This document shows positions 37,245 to 46,210 of a stretch of 64,000 bases of DNA, piece by piece. The translations under genes and the position numbers were made by a program. Source of the DNA: Thiodiazotropha sp040506705 (lineage in GTDB: Bacteria; Pseudomonadota; Gammaproteobacteria; Chromatiales; Chromatiaceae); NCBI GenBank assembly GCA_040506705.1, contig JBEVWG010000055.1, positions 40,413 through 104,412 of the forward strand. Reading direction: 5' to 3'. The stretch's first letter is position 1. The number at the start of each line of letters is the position of its first letter. The notes below the pieces were generated by a model that searched no databases, was not told the origin of the DNA, and worked only from the letters and a program-made list of their open reading frames with translations.

Positions 37245-37277
37245 GCAGATTGCAGTTCGATTCAAACAGGGTTTGAT

Positions 37278-37307
37278 CTCCTGGTTTCCTTAGAAAGAAA
37301 CCAGGAG
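37278..37307. terminator. Hairpin between YcgR-like gene and trxB
   Basis: Perfect 11-bp stem CTCCTGGTTTC / GAAACCAGGAG with an 8-nt loop, placed between two convergent genes. The T-run is weak, so it may serve as a bidirectional terminator or mRNA 3'-end stabiliser. Confidence 0.5.
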
Positions 37308-37328
37308 TAGCTGAATTGATAGTGGGGA

Positions 37329-38294
37329 CTATTCGGATTTTGCTTCGAGTGCATCCAGGAAGCGTTCGGCATCGAGTGCGGCCTGGCAGCCGGTACCCGC
37401 AGAGGTGATAGCCTGACGATAGACGTGATCCATGACGTCACCAGCAGCATAGATACCTGAGATGGAGGTCTCTGTGGCATTGCCTTCAAGACCACCAGCA
37501 ACCTTCAAATAACCATTGTTCATTTCCAACTGACCTTCAAACAGAGCGGTGTTCGGACTATGGCCAATCGCGATAAAAACCCCTTGCAGGTCGATCTCTT
37601 TGGTAGAGTCATCTTTGACATTTTTTATTCTCATCCCTGTGACCCCTGATTGATCACCCAACACTTCATCGAGTACATGATCCCATTCGATGGTTACATT
37701 GGCTTCTTCAGCTTTTTTCTTCAGGTGATCTGAAAGGATCTTCTCAGAACGGAACTGATCTCGACGATGTACCACCACCACTTCAGAGGCAATATTGGAT
37801 AGATAGAGGGCTTCTTCCACAGCGGTATTACCGCCGCCAATTACTGCTACCTTTTGTTTTTTATAGAAAAAACCATCGCAGGTAGCACAAGCAGACACGC
37901 CGCGACCACGGAAAGCCTGCTCCGATTCGAGGCCAAGATATTTTGCTGATGCGCCTGTGCAGATGATCAAAGCGTCACAGGTATAGACAGCTTGATCACC
38001 TGTCAGGCGGAATGGGCGCTGGCCCAATTCCGCTTTATTTATATGGTCAAAAATGATTTCAGTATTAAAGCGCTCTGCGTGTTGACGCATACGCTCCATG
38101 AGATCTGGACCCTGAACCCCTTCGTTGTCGCCAGGCCAGTTGTCAACCTCAGTTGTGGTCATTAATTGTCCACCCTGTTCCATGCCTGTGACCAGAACAG
38201 GCTCCAGGTTGGCACGTGCGGCGTAGACTGCTGCCGTATAGCCGGCAGGGCCTGAACCGAGGATCAAGAGGCGGCAATGCTTGGTTTCGCTCAT
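37329..38294 (-). CDS. trxB: Thioredoxin reductase
   Basis: The 321-residue flavoprotein has the FAD motif LGSGPAGY near residue 12, the redox-active C136-A-T-C139, and the NADPH loop GGGNTAVEEALYLSN. It reduces thioredoxin with NADPH. Length and motif order match the low-molecular-weight bacterial class. It is divergent from ald, 178 nt away. Confidence 0.96.
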   Translation of the reverse strand: MSETKHCRLLILGSGPAGYTAAVYAARANLEPVLVTGMEQGGQLMTTTEVDNWPGDNEGVQGPDLMERMRQHAERFNTEIIFDHINKAELGQRPFRLTGDQAVYTCDALIICTGASAKYLGLESEQAFRGRGVSACATCDGFFYKKQKVAVIGGGNTAVEEALYLSNIASEVVVVHRRDQFRSEKILSDHLKKKAEEANVTIEWDHVLDEVLGDQSGVTGMRIKNVKDDSTKEIDLQGVFIAIGHSPNTALFEGQLEMNNGYLKVAGGLEGNATETSISGIYAAGDVMDHVYRQAITSAGTGCQAALDAERFLDALEAKSE

Positions 38295-38472
38295 GTATAC
38301 TTACTCCACTCGGAATGTGCCCGGTTATTAAGGGGCAGACCATGAAAATTTCTGAGACTTGAGGAACTTAGAGTCATGAAATCGGTGACCCGCGTTCAAG
38401 TCTTAAATAAAGAATGCGGGAATACTACGGAATCATACCCCCTGGGTAAAGAATCACCATGAGATTTAGCCT

Positions 38473-39537
38473 ATGAAAATTGGTATCCCAACAGAAATTA
38501 AACCCCTGGAGGGGCGAGTCGGTCTGGTGCCTGATGCCTGTTCAGAGCTTGTAGGTGCTGGCCATGAGGTGATTCTGCAAAGTGGTGCAGGGGTGGCAAG
38601 TGGCTATCCGGATCAGGCTTACATTAATGGTGGCGCGACGATTGTCGAAGGTGCCTCAGAGATTTACCACCATGCGGAACTGGTGGTCAAAGTCAAAGAG
38701 CCCTATGGCGATGAGCCCGAAATGCTTAGAGCGGGGCAGCTACTGTTCTGTTTTTTGCATCTTGCCGCAGATGAATCCTTGACCCGACGGTTGCTGGAAT
38801 CAGGGGTTACCGGGATCGCATTTGAAACAGTGGAAGAGGGGGGAGGTCTGCCTATTTTAGCACCAATGAGTGATATTGCCGGACGTCTTGCAGTGCAAAA
38901 TGGTACAACACTGTTACATCACCAACATGGCGGCAAGGGGCTGTTGCTTGGTGGTCTACCTGCTGCGGAACCAGGACATGTGGTGATTCTTGGTGGTGGT
39001 CAGGCCGGAGGCAATGCCGCAGCTTTGGCGGCAGCGATGGGGGCCAGGGTGACCGTATTCGATCGTCTGCGTGAGCGCATGGGTGTGCTACGGGAGATGG
39101 GGAAAAATGTGACAACCCTATATCCTTATAAGGATGCGGTGAGTGAGGCAGTGGCGAGCGCTGACCTTTTAATTGGTGCAGTTTTGATTCCAGGAGCAAA
39201 AGCGCCGAAAGTCATTAGTCGAGATCAGATCACGACAATGGAGCCTGGTAGTGTGGTGGTGGATATCTCAGTCGATCAGGGTGGATGTATTGAGACAACA
39301 CGACCAACAACTTATGAAAATCCGATATATACAGTTGAAGGTGTCACCCACTTCTGCGTTACTAACATGCCAGGGGCTGTCCCGAGAAGTGCCAGCCAGG
39401 CACTGTCAGCATCGATGATGCCCTATTTGAACAGGCTGGTGATGGCTGATTGGCGAAAAGATTCCCGATTGGCTGCTGCTGTTAACCTCGAAGATGGAGA
39501 GTTGGTCCATCCAGTATTGCGTGAACAATACCTCTGA
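38473..39537 (+). CDS. ald: Alanine dehydrogenase
   Basis: The product has the catalytic residues R15, K75 (VKVKEPY) and H96 (FCFLHLA) and the NAD loop GGGQAGGNAA. It catalyses NAD-dependent conversion of L-alanine to pyruvate and ammonia. At 354 residues it is slightly short but complete, ending at REQYL. It may link alanine catabolism to the alr gene elsewhere in the window; it stands alone here. Confidence 0.93.
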   Translation: MKIGIPTEIKPLEGRVGLVPDACSELVGAGHEVILQSGAGVASGYPDQAYINGGATIVEGASEIYHHAELVVKVKEPYGDEPEMLRAGQLLFCFLHLAADESLTRRLLESGVTGIAFETVEEGGGLPILAPMSDIAGRLAVQNGTTLLHHQHGGKGLLLGGLPAAEPGHVVILGGGQAGGNAAALAAAMGARVTVFDRLRERMGVLREMGKNVTTLYPYKDAVSEAVASADLLIGAVLIPGAKAPKVISRDQITTMEPGSVVVDISVDQGGCIETTRPTTYENPIYTVEGVTHFCVTNMPGAVPRSASQALSASMMPYLNRLVMADWRKDSRLAAAVNLEDGELVHPVLREQYL

Positions 39538-39715
39538 AATCAGAGTAACAATTATATGTAACTATATAATTTAGCAAAGATAATTGTTATTATCACAATA
39601 TATTTCACAGCCTGGGATCAACACCGCTGAGTTAGATCCCAGAGTACAGTATATTTTCCAGGAGATTGTTTCAGAAACGACCCGAGAGGGTACTCCTGAA
39701 GGTTGAGACGAAACT

Positions 39716-42028
39716 ATGGCGACACAGGCGAAGAGCCAACAAACACCTGCACAAAGTGCCTTTCAAACTCATGTCAGTCATGCCATGAGAGAGGGTGTCA
39801 TGTGGAGTCTGTTCTGCCTCAGTGGTTACCTGCTGCTTTCGTTATTCAGCTATTCCCCCCTCGATCCAGGATGGTCCTATACCGGGTCAGAGTCCAAGGT
39901 CATTAATTCAGGTGGCCCTGCAGGTGCATGGTTTGCAGATGTATTTCTATACCTGTTTGGCATTTTTGCCTATCTGTTTCCTATCATGCTCAGCTGGAGT
40001 GCAGTGTTGGTCTTCCGTCGTCGCAATCCCGATGATTCAGTGAATATGAATCTGGTATTGGTGCGCTGGTTGGGATTTTTCATAACCCTGGCATCCGGTT
40101 GTGCTTTGGCCGCACTGCATACGAACCACCTGGTGAATCATCTACCAACAGGTACAGGTGGCGCACTTGGAACCCTGCTTGGTGGACATTTTGAGGCTGC
40201 TTTCAGCCGTTCAGGCAGCAGCTTGTTGATGCTGGCGTTGTTTCTCAGTGGATTTACTCTTTTTACCGGGGTTTCCTGGTTCACAGTTATGGATTTTCTC
40301 GGAGGGCTGGTGCTGAGGGTTACCCACAAACTCCAAAGTGTCACATTAGCCTGGAAAGAGCGTCATGCAGCGAAACAGGCTAGACAAGAGCGTGTTGATC
40401 TGATCAAAAAAGAGCAAAAAAAGGATAAATCACGCAAGCAATTAAGAATTGAGCCGGTTATCAATGCGCCCAAGCCCAGTGAGCGGGTTGAAAAAGAGCG
40501 ACAGGTTCCATTGTTTGAGGCAGATCCCAATAGCGAACTCCCTCCCTTGGCGTTGCTTGATCCAGCTAAACAGACCGTACAGGCCTATTCACAGGAAGCA
40601 CTCCAGGCAATGTCGCGTCAGGTAGAGTTGAAGTTTGCTGATTTTGATATTGAGGTCCAGGTGGTTGCAGTTCATCCCGGACCGGTAGTCACACTGTATG
40701 AAATATCACTGGCAGCGGGTACCAAGGTCAGCAAAATAAGCGGTTTATCCAAAGATCTTGCTCGCGCCCTCTCAACGGTTGCTGTGCGTGTCGTTGAAGT
40801 GATACCGGGTAAGTCAGTGATCGGGCTCGAGATACCGAATGAATATCGCGAAATGGTCTTTCTCAGTGAAGTATTGCAGTCTGAGACTTATGAGCAGTCT
40901 AAGTCACCGCTCACCTTGGCATTGGGTAAGGATATTTCTGGCAATCCCATGTGTGCCGATCTTGGGAAAATGCCTCATGCCCTGATAGCAGGAACCACCG
41001 GTTCCGGTAAGTCAGTTGCAATCAATGCCATGATTCTCAGTTTGCTTTATAAGGCAAAGCCAGACGAAGTGCGCATGATCATGGTCGATCCGAAGATGCT
41101 TGAGCTTTCGGTTTATGAGGGGATTCCCCATCTATTGACCCCGGTAGTCACCGATATGCAGGAGGCGGCAAATGCCTTGCGCTGGTGTGTTGGAGAGATG
41201 GAGCGTCGATATCGACTAATGGCCAGTCTCGGAGTAAGAAATATTACTGGCTATAATCGTAAGGTGAAAGATGCGATCAAAAAAGGCGAGCCGATAAAAG
41301 ATCCTCTATTTCAGCCGGAGCCTACAGAGATTATTGAAGCGATGGCCCATCCCACTCTGGAACCTCTCCCGTACATTGTGGTCATTATCGACGAGCTTGC
41401 CGATATGATGATGATGGCGAGAAAGAAGGTGGAGGAGTTAATTGCAAGATTGGCGCAAAAGGCCCGGGCCTCAGGTATTCACCTGATATTGGCTACACAG
41501 CGCCCTTCGGTTGATGTGATAACCGGTCTGATCAAAGCAAACATACCTACCAGAATCGCCTTCCAGGTCTCATCGAGGGTTGATTCACGGACGATTCTCG
41601 ATCAGATGGGTGCAGAGCATCTGCTTGGTCATGGTGACATGCTCTACATGGGGACAGGCAGTAACATACCTCAGCGTATGCATGGTGCCTTTGTCGATGA
41701 CAATGAAGTGCATCGGGTGGTTAAGCATCTGAAGGCGGCTGGACAACCCGATTATCTGGAAGAGATTCTGCAAGAAGCAACGGAGTCAGTTCCCGGTTTT
41801 CCCGCAGAAAGTGGAGACACTGAAAACTCAGATCCTCTTTATGACGAGGCTGTCCAGATTGTGACCGAAACACGTAGGGCGTCGATATCCGGTGTACAGC
41901 GTCGACTGAAAATTGGTTATAACCGTGCGGCCCGAATGATTGAAGAGATGGAACGCACTGGTGTTGTCGGTCCTGCAGAAAACAATGGCACCCGCACAGT
42001 ATTGGCTCCGCCACCGCCAAAAGATTGA
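39716..42028 (+). CDS. ftsK: DNA translocase FtsK
   Basis: The 770-residue protein has about four N-terminal membrane segments (~30-200), a short charged linker, and the motor domain with Walker A GTTGSGKS at 426-433 and Walker B IVVIIDELADMMM. The C-terminal winged-helix gamma domain (ISGVQRRLKIGYNRAARMIEEME) recognises KOPS sequences. It pumps chromosome dimers at the septum. The linker is much shorter than in E. coli, as in many other gammaproteobacteria. lolA follows 22 nt later. Confidence 0.95.
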   Translation: MATQAKSQQTPAQSAFQTHVSHAMREGVMWSLFCLSGYLLLSLFSYSPLDPGWSYTGSESKVINSGGPAGAWFADVFLYLFGIFAYLFPIMLSWSAVLVFRRRNPDDSVNMNLVLVRWLGFFITLASGCALAALHTNHLVNHLPTGTGGALGTLLGGHFEAAFSRSGSSLLMLALFLSGFTLFTGVSWFTVMDFLGGLVLRVTHKLQSVTLAWKERHAAKQARQERVDLIKKEQKKDKSRKQLRIEPVINAPKPSERVEKERQVPLFEADPNSELPPLALLDPAKQTVQAYSQEALQAMSRQVELKFADFDIEVQVVAVHPGPVVTLYEISLAAGTKVSKISGLSKDLARALSTVAVRVVEVIPGKSVIGLEIPNEYREMVFLSEVLQSETYEQSKSPLTLALGKDISGNPMCADLGKMPHALIAGTTGSGKSVAINAMILSLLYKAKPDEVRMIMVDPKMLELSVYEGIPHLLTPVVTDMQEAANALRWCVGEMERRYRLMASLGVRNITGYNRKVKDAIKKGEPIKDPLFQPEPTEIIEAMAHPTLEPLPYIVVIIDELADMMMMARKKVEELIARLAQKARASGIHLILATQRPSVDVITGLIKANIPTRIAFQVSSRVDSRTILDQMGAEHLLGHGDMLYMGTGSNIPQRMHGAFVDDNEVHRVVKHLKAAGQPDYLEEILQEATESVPGFPAESGDTENSDPLYDEAVQIVTETRRASISGVQRRLKIGYNRAARMIEEMERTGVVGPAENNGTRTVLAPPPPKD

Positions 42029-42050
42029 GTCTATTAAGACGGAGTAATTA

Positions 42051-42677
42051 ATGAGGATGCGCCTGAGTGCATTGCTACTGATTGTTGTCACCTGTTTCTC
42101 CCAACCGATCTGGGCAGGCAAAGGTATTCAGCAACTTGAAACTTTCTTACAGGATCTGATAACTCTGAAGGCAGACTTTCGTCAGACTCTTCAACAACCG
42201 GACTATGATCAGGTATTCGGCAGTAATGGTGTGTTTTATCTAAAACGACCTGGACAGTTGCGCTGGGAGTATCAGACACCCAGCCAACAGTTGATCGTTG
42301 CCGATGGAGATCGAGTCTGGTTGCACGATATTGAACTGGAACAGGTCTCTCATCGTAGCCAGGATGCGGTTCTGAAAGGTACGCCAGCTCAATTGTTAAG
42401 CGATCTCGGGCCGATTAGCCAACATTTTAATATCAATGAGCTTGGTGATGAGGGTGACCTGACCTGGCTTGAACTGATTCCTAAAGATAAAGAGGCACAG
42501 TTTTCCAGTGTCCGTTTGGCCCTCAATGGCAATAGTCTTGAGCGTATGGAGATGTTTGATAATTTCGGACAGGTGACACGATTCTTTTTCGATAACATGC
42601 TTAGAAACCCTGAGTTGAGTGATTCCTTGTTTGAATTTGAGCCACCCCCGCTTATCGACCTGATCGGCGATCTATGA
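42051..42677 (+). CDS. lolA: Outer-membrane lipoprotein carrier LolA
   Basis: The product has a clear signal peptide (MRMRLSALLLIVVTCFSQ, cut near WAGKG) and the periplasmic LolA domain (LKADFRQTLQ, then GQLRWEY, and the late DNFGQVTRF). LolA ferries lipoproteins from the LolCDE transporter to LolB. The order ftsK-lolA-rarA-serS is conserved, but serS is 17 kb away here, with the CRISPR remnant and cytochrome island between. It overlaps rarA by ATGA. Confidence 0.93.
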   Translation: MRMRLSALLLIVVTCFSQPIWAGKGIQQLETFLQDLITLKADFRQTLQQPDYDQVFGSNGVFYLKRPGQLRWEYQTPSQQLIVADGDRVWLHDIELEQVSHRSQDAVLKGTPAQLLSDLGPISQHFNINELGDEGDLTWLELIPKDKEAQFSSVRLALNGNSLERMEMFDNFGQVTRFFFDNMLRNPELSDSLFEFEPPPLIDLIGDL

Positions 42678-44002
42678 GCAGCCAGGATCTCTTTGCCCAA
42701 GCAGAGGGTGGGGAGTTTCGTCCACTGGCGGACCGTATGCGTCCTCGCAGTCTGGCGGCATTTGTTGGCCAGAATCACGTTATATCTGAAAACAAACCGC
42801 TACGACTCGCAATAGAGGAAGATCGCCTGCACTCTATGATTTTCTGGGGACCTCCAGGCACAGGCAAAACAACATTGGCAGGGTTGATTGCCGACCATTC
42901 AGGTGCACATTTTCTAAGTCTTTCTGCGGTATTGTCCGGTGTAAAAGAGATTCGTGCTGCTGTAGAGCAGGCGAGATTGATCAAGCAGCAGGAACAACGT
43001 CCCACTGTACTGTTTATCGATGAAGTACACCGTTTTAACAAATCCCAGCAAGATGCCTTTTTGCCACATGTTGAAAACGGTACTGTGGTATTTATTGGTG
43101 CGACTACAGAGAACCCCTCCTTTGAATTGAATAACGCACTGCTCTCCAGGGCACGTACTTATGTACTTAAAGCCTTATCAATAAATGAGATTGAAGAGAT
43201 TATTGATCAGGCTCTGCAGGATAAACAGCAAGGGTTAGGCGAGAGGTCGCTCACGATTAATAGCCAAGCCAGAAAGCTGATTGCCGATGCAGCAGATGGT
43301 GATGCCAGGCGTGCCTTGAATCTGCTTGAGATTGCTGCGGATTTAACCGAAACAGACGAGATTGGAGAGGAGGTCGTTGCAGAGGTGGCCAGTGGAACTC
43401 TGCGACGATTCGATAAAGGGGGAGAGGCTTTCTATGATCAGATATCTGCTTTGCATAAATCGGTCAGAGGTTCTGCACCCGACGCTGCACTATATTGGCT
43501 GGCACGGATGATAGATGGTGGCTGTGATCCCCTCTATGTCGCTCGTCGAGTAGTCAGAATGGCATCTGAGGATATCGGTAACGCCGATCCAAGAGCCTTA
43601 CAATTAGCGCTGAATGGTTGGGATGTTCAGCAACGACTTGGTAGCCCGGAAGGTGAACTGGCAATTGCCCAGGCGGTAGCCTATATGGCCTGTGCACCAA
43701 AGAGTAATGCGGTCTACATGGCGTGGAAGGCAGCACAGGCCGATGCGAAAACATCAGGATCTCTTGAAGTACCCCTGGCGCTGCGTAATGCACCGACCAA
43801 GCTAATGAAGACACTGGATTACGGTAAAGCTTATCGGTATGCCCACGATGAACCCCATGCCTATGCCGCAGGAGAGAACTATATGCCAGAGGCACTGGAA
43901 GGCCGTCAATATTACTATCCAGTGGATCGGGGTATGGAGATCAAGATCGGAGAAAAACTTGAGTTTCTGCGAAAGTTGGATTTAGACGCAAGTAAGGATT
44001 GA
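42674..44002 (+). CDS. rarA: Replication-associated recombination protein A
   Basis: The 442-residue AAA+ protein has Walker A GPPGTGKTT from G59, Walker B VLFIDEVHRFNKSQQDA, sensor ATTENPSFELN, and the MgsA C-terminal domain with DPRALQLAL. It acts at stalled forks with SSB. Overlap with lolA indicates co-transcription. serS is often the next gene in gammaproteobacteria, so the region from 44.0 to 61.3 kb looks like an insertion between rarA and serS, or a rearranged segment. Confidence 0.94.
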   Translation: MSSQDLFAQAEGGEFRPLADRMRPRSLAAFVGQNHVISENKPLRLAIEEDRLHSMIFWGPPGTGKTTLAGLIADHSGAHFLSLSAVLSGVKEIRAAVEQARLIKQQEQRPTVLFIDEVHRFNKSQQDAFLPHVENGTVVFIGATTENPSFELNNALLSRARTYVLKALSINEIEEIIDQALQDKQQGLGERSLTINSQARKLIADAADGDARRALNLLEIAADLTETDEIGEEVVAEVASGTLRRFDKGGEAFYDQISALHKSVRGSAPDAALYWLARMIDGGCDPLYVARRVVRMASEDIGNADPRALQLALNGWDVQQRLGSPEGELAIAQAVAYMACAPKSNAVYMAWKAAQADAKTSGSLEVPLALRNAPTKLMKTLDYGKAYRYAHDEPHAYAAGENYMPEALEGRQYYYPVDRGMEIKIGEKLEFLRKLDLDASKD

Positions 44003-44490
44003 TCATACTTCTAGTGCTCTCCAAATGGTAAAAACAGATGAAAGGAAAGATAAAAAAGTCCGGGAGAAAAAGGGAGCCTCAGCACAACAGGGAGAGTATT
44101 GTAGATCGGATGTGTTGCGATTATTCGCCCGACGGCTCTATTTCAAATAGAAGTCAATAAATATTGCACATTGGTAGGGTGGGGCCATGCCCCACCAAAA
44201 GCCCAAAAGCCTCATATTAGCCCGATTATTATTCTGTTTGTAAATCCAAGGTAGCCCATTCTTACCTCGGATTCTGCTTATCCATCCAGATTATGTATTC
44301 TCCAATCAATGAGAAATAAAGTAGTAATAGCACACTTGTCGTAAAATTATTTCTGCAGGCTCATCTAATGAGTCACTGGATTTGGTAGTGTATAACCTAA
44401 AGCCATAACCTGGCATGTAAGAGTTCATTCAATCTGTATTTATTAATAGATGAATAAGGTGGGGTTTATTCAACAGGGAGTAGCGACGGG
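44003..44490. other. Gap between rarA and the CRISPR-Cas remnant
   Basis: 488 nt with no recognisable gene. It contains a palindromic repeat (44174-44200) whose exact inverted copy lies in the CRISPR spacer downstream. The last ~100 nt may have been the cas promoter region. Confidence 0.5.
44174..44200 (+). repeat. REP-like palindromic repeat, copy 1
   Basis: A GC-rich near-perfect palindrome with arms GGTGGGG and CCCCACC around a CCATG centre, flanked by GTAG and AAAA. All 27 nt are the exact reverse complement of 46241-46267. Short elements of this GTAGGGTGG..CCACC type are dispersed in many gammaproteobacterial genomes. Confidence 0.85.
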
Positions 44491-44592
44491 GTGGAACAGA
44501 CTAAGCAATATTTCAAATATTGGGGTAAGGCTTCGAGAGAAGACGATAGCTACCATTTGTTGCCTTATCATTGTTTGGATGTGGCGGCATAA
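44491..44592 (+). pseudogene. cas3: cas3 (type I-E) N-terminal remnant
   Basis: The 33-codon frame ends at a TAA. It reads FKYWGKASREDDSYHL then LPYHCLDVAA, the opening of Cas3 in type I-E systems (E. coli Cas3 has YWGKSS.. and YHCLDVAAV). The His in YHCLDVAA corresponds to the first HD-nuclease histidine. Everything after it is missing: the next recognisable sequence is the end of cas6e, so an internal deletion of the interference genes (cas3 body, cse1, cse2, cas7, cas5) is inferred. Confidence 0.85.
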
Positions 44593-44806
44593 GCTGGATG
44601 GTGCTGCCTTGGTAAGCATCGTGGATATTGAAAAACAGTTGACGTTAAATTTTCGCAAGGAAAGCAAGCCGGGAAAAATTCAACCTTATGCTTTCAAGGG
44701 TGTTTTGCATGTGAAGAATCCATCTGCTTTTAAGTCATTATTACAGCAAGGTATCGGCCCGACCAAAGCATTCGGTTGCGGAATGCTGTCACTGGCTGCT
44801 GTTTGA
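44593..44806 (+). pseudogene. cas6e: cas6e (casE) C-terminal remnant
   Basis: The final ~65 residues in a frame shifted from the cas3 fragment. GKIQPYAFKGVLHV and LLQQGIGPTKAFGCGMLSLA match the Cas6e C-terminal RNA-binding glycine-rich loop (E. coli GIGPAKSMGCGLLSLAPL). The N-terminal half including the catalytic histidine/tyrosine region is missing, so crRNA processing is not expected. The junction with the cas3 remnant lies around 44590-44620. The open frame continues upstream to 44450 but that part is cas3 sequence read out of frame. Confidence 0.88.
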
Positions 44807-44831
44807 TATGAATATTTCTCAAGGAGGAGTA

Positions 44832-45653
44832 ATGAAACCAAAACTTCAGGTTCTAGACCAGGATATTGCCACAGATACTAAAAACAGTTTTGAATATATC
44901 TGTATTACTGATATTGCAAAATATAAACATTCTGAGAGAGCGGGTGTCATCATCGGGAATTGGTTGAGAAACCGTAACACTATTGAATTTCTTGGTATTT
45001 GGGAAAAACTCAATAACCCGGATTTTAAAGTCATCGAATTCGATGACTTTAGAAAACAGGCAGGTCTGAACAGTTTTACTCTGACACCCAAGCAATGGAT
45101 CGAAAAAACAGCCGCCATCGGCATTAACTCCAAGGCCGGGCGCTATGGCGGTACCTATGCCCAGAAGGATATCGCTTTTGAATTCGCCAGTTGGATATCG
45201 GTGGAGTTCAAGCTCTATTTGATCAAGGAATTCCAGCGTCTGAAAGAGATGGAGTATCAACAACTTGGCTGGGATATCCGACGCAATCTCGCTAAAGTGA
45301 ACTACCTGATACACACCGATGCTATAAAAGAAAACCTCATCCCCGATAGCCTGTTACCTCAGCAGATCAATGCGGTATATGCCAGTGAGGCAGATCTGCT
45401 CAATGTTGCCCTGTTTGGTATCACAGCAAAGCAGTGGCGGGATGCAAATCCTAAACTCAAAGGCAACATGCGTGATCATGCCAACGTGCATCAGTTGGTG
45501 TGTCTGGCCAACCTGGAATCCATGAACGCTCATTTCATTGAGGAGGGTTTGAGTCAGTCGGAGCGGGTGGTTAGTCTGAATAGACTGGCAATCAGTCAAA
45601 TGAAGATACTGGTTGAGAATAGAACAACTCCCCGGCTGGGGATGGAAGAGTAA
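44832..45653 (+). CDS. KilA-N-domain DNA-binding protein inserted in cas remnant
   Basis: The 273-residue protein has a KilA-N domain at its N-terminus (ICITDIAKYK, then GIWEKLNNPDF, TLTPKQWIEKTAAIGINSKAGRYGGTYAQKDIAFEFASWIS). A helical C-terminal part follows (LLPQQINAVYASEADLLNVALFGITAKQW). KilA-N domains are found in phages, plasmids and mobile islands and bind DNA. The start ATG 44832 follows AAGGAGGAG, a perfect ribosome-binding site; the ATG 24 nt upstream is worse. It is intact while flanked on both sides by cas fragments, occupying the place of the cas1 N-terminus. Role unknown. Confidence 0.82.
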   Translation: MKPKLQVLDQDIATDTKNSFEYICITDIAKYKHSERAGVIIGNWLRNRNTIEFLGIWEKLNNPDFKVIEFDDFRKQAGLNSFTLTPKQWIEKTAAIGINSKAGRYGGTYAQKDIAFEFASWISVEFKLYLIKEFQRLKEMEYQQLGWDIRRNLAKVNYLIHTDAIKENLIPDSLLPQQINAVYASEADLLNVALFGITAKQWRDANPKLKGNMRDHANVHQLVCLANLESMNAHFIEEGLSQSERVVSLNRLAISQMKILVENRTTPRLGMEE

Positions 45654-45901
45654 TGTATGGCCTTTATGCCGTGTCATTTGTTTACGATATTGCCGACCTT
45701 TTTAAATTCGATACAGTGGTTCCGGTTGCTTTTAAGATTGCTGCGCATAGCCCAACCAATCCCGATAAGATGGTTCGGCATGCTTGTCGAGATATCTTTC
45801 GTGAAACCCGGCTGTTGAAGAAGCTGATTCCATCGATTGAAGAAGTGCTGTCAGCTGGTGGTATGGCTGCTGGATATTCGCGCGGGGGTTTATATTGGTG
45901 A
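45653..45901 (+). pseudogene. cas1: cas1 (type I-E) C-terminal remnant
   Basis: The frame reads VSFVYDIADLFKFDTVVPVAFKIA and VRHACRDIFRETRLLKKLIP, then IEEVLSAGG, aligning with the C-terminal third of E. coli Cas1 (SFVYDIADFYKFDTVVP..CRDIFR..IEDVLAAGE). The region with E141 and H208 is gone, so integrase activity is lost; the two aspartates of VYDIAD remain. The frame begins on the base shared with the KilA-N stop (TAATG) and runs into cas2 sequence out of frame. Confidence 0.92.
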
Positions 45902-46091
45902 TGTTTCGAAAAGGGTTCGGGAAACACTATGGCAATATATGGAAGTGGATGTAGAAGATGGCAACATTGTCATGGCCTGGGCGACAAATACCGAATCCGG
46001 GTTTGATTTCCAGACCATGGGTAAGAATCGACGGATACCAGTTGAAATGGATGGCTTGCGTTTGGTGTCATTTCTGCCAATAGAGGAGTAG
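45837..46091 (+). pseudogene. cas2: cas2 (type I-E), N-terminally replaced
   Basis: From residue ~9 the frame matches Cas2e: WLLDIRAGVYIGDVSKRVRE, GNIVMAWATNTESGF, FQTMGKNRRIPV, DGLRLVSFLP (E. coli WLLEVRAGVYVGDVS..). The usual first ~20 residues, with the first beta strand, are missing and replaced by cas1 bases read in another frame, so a deletion joined the end of cas1 to the body of cas2. A shortened product could still be made from ATG 45837. Confidence 0.9.
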
Positions 46092-46210
46092 CTCGTTCTT
46101 TAACATTTTGGATACATTATAGGGGGTGGTCCCCTGTATTTTATACCTGGTGCCTTGGTAGAATATTTTGTGCCAAAAATTCCTCGGTGGCATAACTACT
46201 TACGTTAAGA
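46092..46210 (+). promoter_or_regulatory. CRISPR leader
   Basis: The 119 nt between cas2 and the first repeat is AT-rich and has features seen in I-E leaders (CTCGTTCTTTAACATTTTGG near 46093 and TTGGTAGAAT near 46155). It also holds a small GGGGG-TGGT-CCCC hairpin at ~46122. Confidence 0.7.

Noticed and set aside
44450..44806. Single intact 118-residue gene
   Set aside because: The first ~45 codons are cas3 sequence read out of frame; only the C-terminal part matches Cas6e, so it is a remnant, not a new protein.
46121..46138. GGGGG-TGGT-CCCC as a third CRISPR repeat
   Set aside because: It lacks the flanking TGTT and GATAAA/GATGAA parts of the repeat and is out of the 61-nt register.
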